A stretch of DNA of 64,000 bases from an uncultured Bacteroidales bacterium. Its GTDB lineage: Bacteria; Bacteroidota; Bacteroidia; Bacteroidales; UBA932. The stretch lies in contig CAKUTA010000012.1 of NCBI GenBank assembly GCA_934691625.1, positions 9,449-73,448 on the forward strand, in the 5' to 3' direction. The notes beneath the pieces were generated by a model that saw only the letters and a list, made by a program, of their open reading frames with translations, was not told the origin of the DNA and searched no databases. The position numbers and the translations under genes are program-made. Shown piece after piece: positions 16,532 to 24,217 of this stretch; positions within the stretch are counted from its first letter, which is position 1; each line of letters begins with the position of its first letter.

Positions 16532-16948
16532 TCAATTCTGCTTATTGCCCTGATTTCTGGCCCTTGTTCCGGATGGCCCGATATTGTATTTCGACAGGAA
16601 TGTCTGCACCTGCTCCTCGCTCATCCCGGACACATCCTTGCGCATCAGGAAAGTCGAGTCAATGTTTGTGTGCGGGTCGAAAAGCTCCCAGCCGTCCTTT
16701 GCCAGCCAGTTCAATGCCGCTATCCTGGTGTTGAATGTCTTGTCCTTTCCGTTGGAATCCTTGATGCAGTTGTAGTTGAAGCCCGTTTTTTTCTCCTGCG
16801 GAGTCCCCATGTCGACAACAATCCTGACGCCGCCGGACCAGGTGTCGCCCAGTGACACCATGGTGTAGATGAACATGCGGCTCTGTGCGGCGACAGATAT
16901 CCCGGCCAGCATCAGGAGCAATGTGGAAATGACTATTCTGCTTCTCAT
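16532..16948 (-). CDS. Small secreted protein of unknown function
   Basis: The protein has 138 residues and starts MRSRIVISTLLLMLAGISVA, a clear signal peptide ending near AQS, so it is exported. The mature part contains AALNWLAKDGWELFD, which resembles the conserved core of DUF4177-like and similar small proteins (a short helix ending in GWEL). The C-terminal 15 residues are polar. No operon partner is close: the upstream TauE remnant is divergent and the hsdS cassette lies on the other side. I would annotate it as a hypothetical exported protein. Confidence 0.6.
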   Translation of the reverse strand: MRSRIVISTLLLMLAGISVAAQSRMFIYTMVSLGDTWSGGVRIVVDMGTPQEKKTGFNYNCIKDSNGKDKTFNTRIAALNWLAKDGWELFDPHTNIDSTFLMRKDVSGMSEEQVQTFLSKYNIGPSGTRARNQGNKQN

Positions 16949-17064
16949 GACGGATACTTTAAAATAACAGGTCCGAATTTACTGAAATTTCTTTAATTTA
17001 GATAACTTTGCGATGTCTTGCAATGCTGGTTGTCCGGACTGTGCAGGTGTACATTTATTAAATC

Positions 17065-17432
17065 ATGACACAGGATTTTATATTGATGATAGTCGGGCTT
17101 GTCGCCGGATTCATGTCCGGTGCGGTCGGATTTGGCGGAGGGATGATACTTCTCCCTGTGATTACCTCAGTCTATGGCATCGAAGTGGCGGTGCCGGTAT
17201 CGACTATCGCGCAGCTGATCAGCAACTTGTCCAAGGTGGGCATGGGCTTCAGGAGCATTGACAAGAAATTCTATCAGAAAATTGTTGCAGGAGTGATGAT
17301 TGCCACATCTGTCGGGCTGTTCTTTTCAGTATAGGCGGAGAGTGCAATACCGCAATCCTGGTACTTTTTGCCGTGCTTCTGGTATGCTGCATTATAGGCG
17401 TAATGAATAAATTTGCAGCATTGGAAAAATGA
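17065..17432 (+). pseudogene. TauE/SafE family permease, truncated and frameshifted
   Basis: The first 89 residues carry the family signature GLVAGFMSGAVGFGGGMILLPVIT and a second helix region, but the frame stops at 17334. Members are normally about 250 residues with seven or more helices. From about 17325 a different frame continues with SIGGECNTAILVLFAVLLVC and ends MNKFAALEK at 17432, which looks like a final transmembrane helix and tail. An internal deletion of more than 100 residues plus a frameshift is therefore likely. The product would not form a permease for organosulfur anions. Confidence 0.65.
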
Positions 17433-17438
17433 ATTTTT

Positions 17439-18518
17439 ATGAGATATATTATTGCAACAGCATTATCAATCTTATTAGGTATGGCAACAAATATTTTTGC
17501 CCAGACATTGTCCGGGCGTCAGCTTGACCTTGCTGCATGTGCAGCTCTTGAAGCTCAGGGAGACCTTGTGCGCCTTGAACCGGCTATCAGGAAAGCTCTG
17601 GACGGCGGCGTCACTGTCAATGAACTGAAGGAGGCTTTTTCCCAGCTGTATGCATATACGGGTTTTCCTCGCTCGCTCAATGCTTTAGGTGTCCTTTCAA
17701 AGGTTCTCGAAGACAGAAACCCTTCATGGAAGGATGGCAAGGAATGGGTTCGACCTGCCGAGTGGGACGATGCCGCGGCTGCATTGGAACTTGGTACGGA
17801 AAATCAGACAAGGCTCAGCGGAAGGCCGTTCAACTATGCATTCTGCCCTCAGGATGACTATTACCTGAAGGCGCACCTGTTCGGCGATATCTTCGCAGGA
17901 GACCAGCTCTCTCCGGCTGATCGCGAGATAGTGACTGTCGCGGCGCTTTCTGCACTTAAAGGTGTGGCTCCGCAGCTTGCGTCCCACAAGGCAGGGGCTG
18001 TAAATATGGGCAATACGGAAGCCCAGGTCGAGGAACTGTGCAGGTTCCTCAGCGCCAATGGGCTGTCCCGGTGCGACAATGCCGCTGATGCTGTGGCCGG
18101 AGCCTGGGCGCAGGGTGAACCTAATGTCAATTACTCCAGATATTTTGTGGGTAACAGCTATCTGAACCCGATAAAGCCTGTAAATCTCGGTGCGGATGAA
18201 AAGTCGGCGCTTCCAGCATCAAATGTGACTTTCGAGCCAAGGTGCAGAAATAACTGGCACATCCACCATGGTGCTCGTCAGATCCTTATATGTGTAAGCG
18301 GACGGGGCTGGTATCAGGAATGGGGGAAGCCTGCGGTTGCCCTCAAGCCTGGCGATATCGTGGATATTCCTGAAGGCGTAAAGCATTGGCATGGAGCGCA
18401 GAAGGACTCATGGTTCCAGCATATTGCCACGCATGTCGCGGTCGAGAATACTAAGCCTGGAAGCGAGCCTAACGAGTGGCTTGAACCTGTCAGCGATGAC
18501 GAATACAACAGGCTGTAG
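17439..18518 (+). CDS. Secreted carboxymuconolactone decarboxylase-cupin fusion protein
   Basis: The 359-residue protein has a signal peptide (MRYIIATALSILLGMATNIFA). Two carboxymuconolactone decarboxylase-like segments follow: FSQLYAYTGFPRSLNALGVL near residues 67-86, and LSPADREIVTVAALSALKGV near 157-176 with an HKAGA motif after it. The last third is a cupin with NNWHIHHGARQILICVSG and PGDIVDIPEGVKHWHG, including the metal-binding histidines. The fusion is common in Bacteroidota, but substrates are unknown; a role in oxidative or thiol chemistry in the periplasm is a guess. The gene begins 7 bases after the TauE remnant and is followed by a hairpin terminator at 18591. Confidence 0.85.
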   Translation: MRYIIATALSILLGMATNIFAQTLSGRQLDLAACAALEAQGDLVRLEPAIRKALDGGVTVNELKEAFSQLYAYTGFPRSLNALGVLSKVLEDRNPSWKDGKEWVRPAEWDDAAAALELGTENQTRLSGRPFNYAFCPQDDYYLKAHLFGDIFAGDQLSPADREIVTVAALSALKGVAPQLASHKAGAVNMGNTEAQVEELCRFLSANGLSRCDNAADAVAGAWAQGEPNVNYSRYFVGNSYLNPIKPVNLGADEKSALPASNVTFEPRCRNNWHIHHGARQILICVSGRGWYQEWGKPAVALKPGDIVDIPEGVKHWHGAQKDSWFQHIATHVAVENTKPGSEPNEWLEPVSDDEYNRL

Positions 18519-18590
18519 GGCTTCATGCCAGCCGCATCTGCGCCTGATGACCATGGATGCATAGCCAGATATCTGGACAGATAAATCTGA

Positions 18591-18632
18591 AGGAGGGTGA
18601 ACAAATACTGTTTGTTTCCCTCCTGTCTTTTT
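18591..18632 (+). terminator. Rho-independent terminator after the CMD-cupin gene
   Basis: Arms AGGAGGG-TGAACAAA and TTTGTT-TCCCTCCT pair around a short loop, followed by GTCTTTTT. It separates the cupin gene from the V-ATPase promoter. Confidence 0.7.
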
Positions 18633-18738
18633 GGCTGGTGATGAAGATCCGATGCCTCATCTTTCGAAATTTCGTTCACACTTTCGAAACGAAAGTGGCG
18701 ACTTTTAGGACAAAAATCGAGTGAAGTGTGGAACTTAA

Positions 18739-18769
18739 TTTGCAATAATTGGCAAAATGTGTAAATTTG
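18739..18769 (+). promoter_or_regulatory. Consensus promoter of the V-type ATPase operon
   Basis: TTTG at 18739-18742 and TAAATTTG at 18762-18769 are separated by 19 bases. This matches the Bacteroidota TTTG-N19-TAnnTTTG pattern exactly. The first gene starts 39 bases after the -7 box. Confidence 0.8.
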
Positions 18770-18808
18770 CTTGTTTGTTGTTAAAAACGATTAATATAAA
18801 TACTCTAT

Positions 18809-19417
18809 ATGGAGAACAAGTTACAGGAATTGACAGACAAACTTTATAACGAGGGTCTGTCCAAAGGCAAGGAAGAGGGCGAGGCCCTTCTCGCCAAGGC
18901 AAGGAGCCAGGCTGCTGAAATAGTGGCTGCGGCGGAAAAGGAAGCAAAGGACATTGTCGCAAAAGCCGAGAAGGAAGCGGCGGACTATAGGACAAAGGTG
19001 TCCGGCGACCTCAAGATGGCTGCGTCTCAGAGCATTCAGGCTACCAGAAAGGATATTGAGAACCTTCTTGTTTTCAAGATGACTGGAGCTGCGACGGAGA
19101 AGGTGCTTTCAGATGAGGCATTCGTGAAAGAAATAGTCAAGGCTGTTGCAGAGAAGTTCAATGCTGAAGAGGCAGTGGATCTGGAACTTGTGCTTCCGGA
19201 AACATTGAAATCGGCTCTGGAGCCATTTGTCCGGAATGAACTTGCATCTATTCTTAAAGGTAAGGTCAATGCCTCTTTCTCCAAGAAGATTGCCGGTGGC
19301 TTCACCATTGGCCCTAAGGATGGAGGCTATTTCATCAGCCTTACGGACGATACATTCAAGGAACTTATCAGCGAGTATCTCCGCCCTGCCACCAGGAAAC
19401 TTCTTTTCGGGGAATAG
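18809..19417 (+). CDS. V-type ATP synthase subunit E
   Basis: Subunit E forms the peripheral stator stalk that holds the catalytic A3B3 head against the membrane part. The 202-residue protein has a long charged N-terminal coiled coil (GLSKGKEEGEALLAKARSQA onward to about residue 75) and a compact C-terminal domain with GFTIGPKDGGYFISLTDDTF, the usual layout. It is the first gene of the operon E-DUF2764-A-B-D-I-K. Three noncoding bases separate it from the next gene. No subunit G is seen, as is typical of this bacterial form. Confidence 0.9.
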   Translation: MENKLQELTDKLYNEGLSKGKEEGEALLAKARSQAAEIVAAAEKEAKDIVAKAEKEAADYRTKVSGDLKMAASQSIQATRKDIENLLVFKMTGAATEKVLSDEAFVKEIVKAVAEKFNAEEAVDLELVLPETLKSALEPFVRNELASILKGKVNASFSKKIAGGFTIGPKDGGYFISLTDDTFKELISEYLRPATRKLLFGE

Positions 19418-19419
19418 AT

Positions 19420-20031
19420 ATGGCTAATTTCGAATATCTAATAGCGGGCCTTCCTGACATCAGCCCTGACTGGAAAGGGGCTGAAGGCGTTTCTGCGGAT
19501 ACTATCCTGCAGGAAATCAGGGAGATGTGCTCCGCTAAAGATAACCGCTTGATAGATGTCCTGATGGATGGCTATCAGGATGACAAGCTGGACCTGGAGT
19601 TCTATCAGAAGGCTCTTTCTTCGAAGGATGCATTCCTGCGGGAGTATTTCAGGTTTGACCTCAATGTGCGGAACGCCAAGGTCTCGTATCTGAACAATGC
19701 TCTTGGGCGCCCTGCCGGAACTGACATCTTTCTGGATGCTCCTGGCGAATTCGCGGAGTCCCAGAGGCTTGAATCTGTGCTGAATACTGATGATATCCTT
19801 GCACGTGAGAGGGGAATAGACGATCTGATGTGGGCTAAGATTGATGAGCTGACCACTTTCGACTATTTCAACATTGATGCGGTGCTGGGCTTCATTGCCA
19901 AGCTGCATATCGTGTACAGGTGGTTGAAACTGGATGATGAGACAGGACGGAAGATGTTTGCGCGTCTGGTGGATGAGGTGCGTGGCTCATATACCGGCAT
20001 CCGTGCCGCTGCCGACAAGGTTGTAATCTGA
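19420..20031 (+). CDS. DUF2764 protein, V-type ATPase-associated (C-like) subunit
   Basis: The 203-residue protein belongs to DUF2764, found between the E and A subunit genes of Bacteroidota and spirochaete V-type ATPases. Seen here are MANFEYLIAGLPDISPDW at the start and ARERGIDDLMWAKIDELTTF near residue 125-145, followed by LHIVYRWLKLD. By position and helical character it probably replaces subunit C, which links the central stalk to the membrane ring; this is inference from context. It is the last gene before a 470-base intergenic region filled with tandem repeats. Confidence 0.82.
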   Translation: MANFEYLIAGLPDISPDWKGAEGVSADTILQEIREMCSAKDNRLIDVLMDGYQDDKLDLEFYQKALSSKDAFLREYFRFDLNVRNAKVSYLNNALGRPAGTDIFLDAPGEFAESQRLESVLNTDDILARERGIDDLMWAKIDELTTFDYFNIDAVLGFIAKLHIVYRWLKLDDETGRKMFARLVDEVRGSYTGIRAAADKVVI

Positions 20032-20143
20032 TTTTTGTGCATTGCGCTGATTATTAGTAGATTACGTTTTCTGAAAATACGTGAATGTACTATTTTGAGA
20101 ATGGTTAATTTATTGATAACCAATATTATATGTAAAAAACATT

Positions 20144-20501
20144 GACGCTGGAATGTTGAGAAAATTAAATATTTAAGATAATTAGAGCCTGAAAGGCGAG
20201 GCGAAGTCCCGTCCCCGAGGGAAGGGATTTAGGGCAGGGGTAACGAAAATCAAAGAGCGTAGGCCAAAGGCTTTGAAATCTGAAATATTGCAGAAAACAG
20301 CATTGACGCTGGAATGTTGAGAAAATTAAATATTTAAGATAATTGGAGCCTGAAAGGCGATGCAAAGTCCCGTCCCCGAGGGAAGGGATTTAGGGCAGGG
20401 GCAACGAAAATCAAAGAGTGTAGGCCAGAGGCTTTGAAATCTGAAATATTGTAGAAACAGCAATGACGCTGGAATGTTGAGAAAATTAAATATTTAAGAT
20501 A
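20144..20501. repeat. 160-bp tandem repeat, 2.2 copies, upstream of V-ATPase subunit A
   Basis: Unit 1 begins at 20144, unit 2 at 20305, and a partial third copy of about 37 bases at 20465 runs up to 20501. The units begin GACGCTGGAATGTTGAG and end in GAAATATTG-AGAAAACAGC with few differences. Each contains a GCCTGAAAGGC hairpin. The truncated copy ends next to the ATG of subunit A at 20503, so it supplies the leader of that gene. The first 110 bases of this gap (20032-20140) show nothing else recognisable. Confidence 0.85.
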
Positions 20502-20502
20502 G

Positions 20503-22257
20503 ATGAAAACAAAAGGAAAGGTAACGGGCATCGTTTCTAACCTTGTCACGGTCGAAGTGGACGGACCGGTGGCAGAGAACGAGCTTTGCTACATCACTTT
20601 GGGCGGAACCAGGCTTATGGCCGAGGTTATCAAGGTGAAAGGCAGGAATGCATCCGTACAGGTCTTTGAAAGCACACGAGGACTGAAGAACGGGGACCCT
20701 GTAGAGTTCGAGGGCAGAATGCTGGAGATATCACTCGGCCCTGGACTTCTGTCAAGTGTCTATGACGGACTTCAGAATAACCTTGCCACGATGGAGGGTG
20801 TATTCCTCAAGAGAGGCGAGTACACTGCGCCGCTTGACAATAAGAAGCTCTGGGACTTCACCCCTATAGCCAAGCCTGGCGACAAGGTATCTGCCGCTGA
20901 CTGGCTTGGAGAAGTGAAGGAAGGCTGGCTGCCTCACAAGATTATGGTTCCGTTTTCGTTCAAGGGGACATACATTGTAAAAAGCATTGAACAGGCAGGC
21001 AAGTACAGCATTGACCATACCATGGCGGTCCTTACCGACGAGAACGGTGAGGATGTTTCTGTGACTATGGTGCAGAAATGGCCTGTGAAGGTGGCTATCA
21101 AGTGCTACAAGGAAAAGCCTAGGCCAAACAAGATAATGGAGACAGGCGTCAGGGTCATTGACACATTGAACCCTATCGCCGAGGGAGGTACGGGCTTCAT
21201 TCCTGGACCTTTCGGGTGCGGAAAGACTGTGCTACAGCATGCAATCGCGAAGCAGGGCGATGCCGATGTTATCGTGATGGCTGCCTGCGGCGAGCGCGCA
21301 AACGAGGTCGTCGAGATCTTCACCGAGTTCCCTGAACTTATCGACCCGCATACCGGACGCTACCTGATGGAACGTACCACTATTATATGCAACACCTCCA
21401 ACATGCCTGTGGCTGCCCGTGAGGCATCCGTATATACGGCGATGACCATCTGCGAATACTATCGTGCGATGGGGCTCAAATGTCTGCTGCTTGCAGACTC
21501 CACATCACGCTGGGCGCAGGCGTTGAGGGAAATGAGTAACCGAATGGAGGAGCTGCCTGGTGCGGATGCATTCCCTGTGGACCTTTCGGCCATAATCTCC
21601 AGCTTCTATGCACGCTCAGGTATGGTCGTGCTGAACAACGGGAAAACTGGAGCCGTGACATTCATCGGAACAGTCTCGCCGGCCGGAGGTAACTTGAAGG
21701 AGCCTGTGACTGAATCCACGAAGAAGGCTGCCAGATGTTTCTACGCATTGGAGCAGAACCGTGCGGACCAGAAGCGGTATCCGGCTGTGAACCCTATCGA
21801 CTCATATTCTAAATATCTGGAATATCCTGAGATACGTGAATTCCTTGACGAGAAGATCGAGAAGGGATGGGCTGACAAGGTGACCAGGGCGAAGAATATC
21901 ATCCGTCAGGGACGTGACGCTTCCGAGCAGATCAATATCCTCGGTGATGATGGCGTTCCAATGAGCTATCATGAGACATTCTGGAAATCTGAACTTCTGG
22001 ACTTCGTATTCCTTCAGCAGGATGCGTTCGATGCAGTGGACAGCCTCTGTCCGCTTGAGCGTCAGAAATATATGATGAACCTGATTCTCGATATATGCGG
22101 GAAACAGTTCGAATTCGAGAACTTCGAGGAGTGCCGCAACTTCTTCAAGGAGATGATCAATGATCTCCGCCAGATGAACTATACGGAATTCCATAGCGAG
22201 GCTTTCGAGAAATATAACTCACAACTTTCAAAACTTCTGGAAGAAAATGGCAAATAA
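20503..22257 (+). CDS. V-type ATP synthase subunit A (catalytic)
   Basis: Subunit A binds and turns over ATP in the catalytic head. The Walker A motif GPFGCGKTVLQHA lies near residue 235, the Walker B and arginine-rich motifs near CLLLADSTSRWAQALREM, and the characteristic bulge domain of A subunits fills residues about 110-190. Length of 584 is normal. The start codon follows directly after the partial third copy of a tandem repeat, so its ribosome-binding region comes from the repeat. The stop overlaps the start of subunit B by 11 bases. Confidence 0.97.
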   Translation: MKTKGKVTGIVSNLVTVEVDGPVAENELCYITLGGTRLMAEVIKVKGRNASVQVFESTRGLKNGDPVEFEGRMLEISLGPGLLSSVYDGLQNNLATMEGVFLKRGEYTAPLDNKKLWDFTPIAKPGDKVSAADWLGEVKEGWLPHKIMVPFSFKGTYIVKSIEQAGKYSIDHTMAVLTDENGEDVSVTMVQKWPVKVAIKCYKEKPRPNKIMETGVRVIDTLNPIAEGGTGFIPGPFGCGKTVLQHAIAKQGDADVIVMAACGERANEVVEIFTEFPELIDPHTGRYLMERTTIICNTSNMPVAAREASVYTAMTICEYYRAMGLKCLLLADSTSRWAQALREMSNRMEELPGADAFPVDLSAIISSFYARSGMVVLNNGKTGAVTFIGTVSPAGGNLKEPVTESTKKAARCFYALEQNRADQKRYPAVNPIDSYSKYLEYPEIREFLDEKIEKGWADKVTRAKNIIRQGRDASEQINILGDDGVPMSYHETFWKSELLDFVFLQQDAFDAVDSLCPLERQKYMMNLILDICGKQFEFENFEECRNFFKEMINDLRQMNYTEFHSEAFEKYNSQLSKLLEENGK

Positions 22258-23566
22258 AGCTTATCAAAGAACATATACACAGCTGGACGCTATTACCAAG
22301 GCCACAGTGTCACTGAAGGCTTCAGGGGTAGCAAACGACGAGCTTGCCACAGTTGACGGCCGTCTTGCCCAGGTGGTCAAGACCAAGGGCGACGCGGTTA
22401 CACTGCAGGTGTTCGCCGGTACCGAAGGCATTCCTACAGATGCTGAAGTTGCATTCCTTGGGGCTCCTCCTACATTGAAAGTGAGCGAGCAGCTGTCGGG
22501 GCGTTTCTTCAATGCTTATGGCAAGCCTATCGACGGCGGTCCTGAAGTCGAGGGCGAAGAGCGTGAAATCGGCGGCCCTTCCGTGAACCCGTACAAGAGA
22601 CGTCAGCCGTCAGAACTGATTCCTACCGGTATCGCGGGCATTGACCTTAACAATACTATCGTGTCGGGCCAGAAGATTCCTTTCTTTGCCGATGCCGACC
22701 AGCCTTATAACCAGGTTATGGCTGATGTGGCTCTCCGTGCGGATGTGGACAAGATTATCCTCGGAGGAATGGGACTTTCAAACGATGATTATCTTTTCTT
22801 CCGCAATGCCTTCGAATCCGCAGGTGCGCTTGACAAGATCACCAGCTTCATCAACACGACGGAGGAACCTCCTGTGGAGCGTCTGCTTATTCCTGATATG
22901 ACATTGGCTGCGGCCGAGTACTTCGCTGTGGATAAGAATGAAAAAGTGCTTGTGCTGCTTACAGATATGACCCTGTATGCGGATGCGCTGAGTATCGTGT
23001 CCAACCGTATGGACCAGATCCCTTCGAAGGATTCCATGCCAGGCTCCCTTTATTCGGACCTCGCGAAGATCTACGAGAAGGCAGTGCAGCTTCCGTCAGG
23101 CGGTTCAATCACCATCATTGCCGTGACTACATTGAATGACGGTGACATTACTCATGCGATTCCTGATAACACAGGATATATCACTGAAGGTCAGCTTTAT
23201 CTGCGAGCAGATGCTGATTCGGGGAAAGTCATCATTGACCCGTTCCGCTCACTTTCTCGACTGAAGCAGCTGGTTCAGGGTAAGAAGACCCGTGAGGATC
23301 ACAGCCAGGTGATGAATGCCAGTGTCCGTCTGTATGCGGATGCGCAGAATGCAAAGACCAAGCTGGAGAACGGCTTCGACCTCAGCGACTATGATCACCG
23401 CTGTCTGAAATATGCCAGGGAGTATGCTACAAGGCTGCTTTCCATCGATGTCAATATCACGATCAATGAAATGCTCGATACCGCATGGGAACTTTTCGGC
23501 AAGTATTTCACCAAGGCCGAGACCGGCATCAAGCAGGCGTTGATCGACAAATACTGGAAAGCATAA
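22247..23566 (+). CDS. V-type ATP synthase subunit B
   Basis: The 439-residue regulatory subunit of the head. It has the beta-barrel N-terminus, FFNAYGKPIDGGPEV, LIPTGIAGIDLNNTIVSGQK and the C-terminal SLSRLKQLVQGKKTREDH segment of B subunits, and lacks a working P-loop (PFFADADQPYNQ at that place), as expected for B. It begins inside the end of subunit A, showing translational coupling. Twenty-one bases before the longer frame of subunit D follow it. Confidence 0.96.
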   Translation: MANKAYQRTYTQLDAITKATVSLKASGVANDELATVDGRLAQVVKTKGDAVTLQVFAGTEGIPTDAEVAFLGAPPTLKVSEQLSGRFFNAYGKPIDGGPEVEGEEREIGGPSVNPYKRRQPSELIPTGIAGIDLNNTIVSGQKIPFFADADQPYNQVMADVALRADVDKIILGGMGLSNDDYLFFRNAFESAGALDKITSFINTTEEPPVERLLIPDMTLAAAEYFAVDKNEKVLVLLTDMTLYADALSIVSNRMDQIPSKDSMPGSLYSDLAKIYEKAVQLPSGGSITIIAVTTLNDGDITHAIPDNTGYITEGQLYLRADADSGKVIIDPFRSLSRLKQLVQGKKTREDHSQVMNASVRLYADAQNAKTKLENGFDLSDYDHRCLKYAREYATRLLSIDVNITINEMLDTAWELFGKYFTKAETGIKQALIDKYWKA

Positions 23567-23599
23567 AGGTCAATGTTGACCCATTAATTGAAATTAATT

Positions 23600-24217
23600 A
23601 TGGCAATTAAATTCCAATACAATAAGACATCCCTGAACAACCTCGGCAAGCAGCTGAAGATGCGTCAGAAGGCACTCCCTACATTGCAGAACAAGGAGTC
23701 CGCCCTGCGTCTCGAAGTGCGGAAGGCCAAGGAGCGCTCGGAAAAGCTTATTGAGGAACTGAATGCCTCCATGAAGAAGTACGACTATCTTGCCGCGCTC
23801 TGGAACGAGTTTGATCCTGGACTCATATCCATTACGGATGTGGAGCTGGTGACTGCGAAGCTTGCCGGAGTGAAGACACCTGAGCTGAAGGAAATCCATT
23901 ATGAGATTCACCCGTTCAACGCTTTCGTGAAGCCGGCATGGTATGCTGACGGCGTGAATATCCTTAAGGAGCTGACACGCCTTGGCATCGAGTCGGAAGT
24001 CTATCAGGAGAAAAGCAGGATCCTGGACTGGCAGAGGAAGAAGACCACACAGAAGGTTAACCTCTACGAGAAGGTGCAGATTCCTGGCTATCAGGAGGCT
24101 ATCAGAAAGATAAAGAGATATATGGAGGATGAGGAGAACCTGAGCAAGGCTTCATCCAAGATTGTCAAGAGCCGTCACGAGGAGGAAGAAGCTATGGAGG
24201 AGCTGAAGAATGATTAG
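23600..24217 (+). CDS. V-type ATP synthase subunit D (central stalk)
   Basis: Subunit D is the rotating shaft between the catalytic head and the membrane ring. The protein begins MAIKFQYNKTSLNNLGKQLK at 23600; a longer frame from 23588 adds four residues with no family support. Both ends are long helices (RQKALPTLQNKESALRLEVRK and AIRKIKRYMEDEENLSKASS), which pair into the coiled coil. Length of 205 is normal. Its end overlaps the start of subunit I by 8 bases. Confidence 0.93.
   Translation: MAIKFQYNKTSLNNLGKQLKMRQKALPTLQNKESALRLEVRKAKERSEKLIEELNASMKKYDYLAALWNEFDPGLISITDVELVTAKLAGVKTPELKEIHYEIHPFNAFVKPAWYADGVNILKELTRLGIESEVYQEKSRILDWQRKKTTQKVNLYEKVQIPGYQEAIRKIKRYMEDEENLSKASSKIVKSRHEEEEAMEELKND

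Noticed and set aside
20144-20501. Possible CRISPR array
   Set aside because: Units are 160 bases and contiguous with no unique spacers, and no cas genes are near.
20165-20549. Two similar minus-strand ORFs of 66-71 codons
   Set aside because: They are the same reading of the 160-bp tandem repeat, have no domain and overlap the subunit A start.
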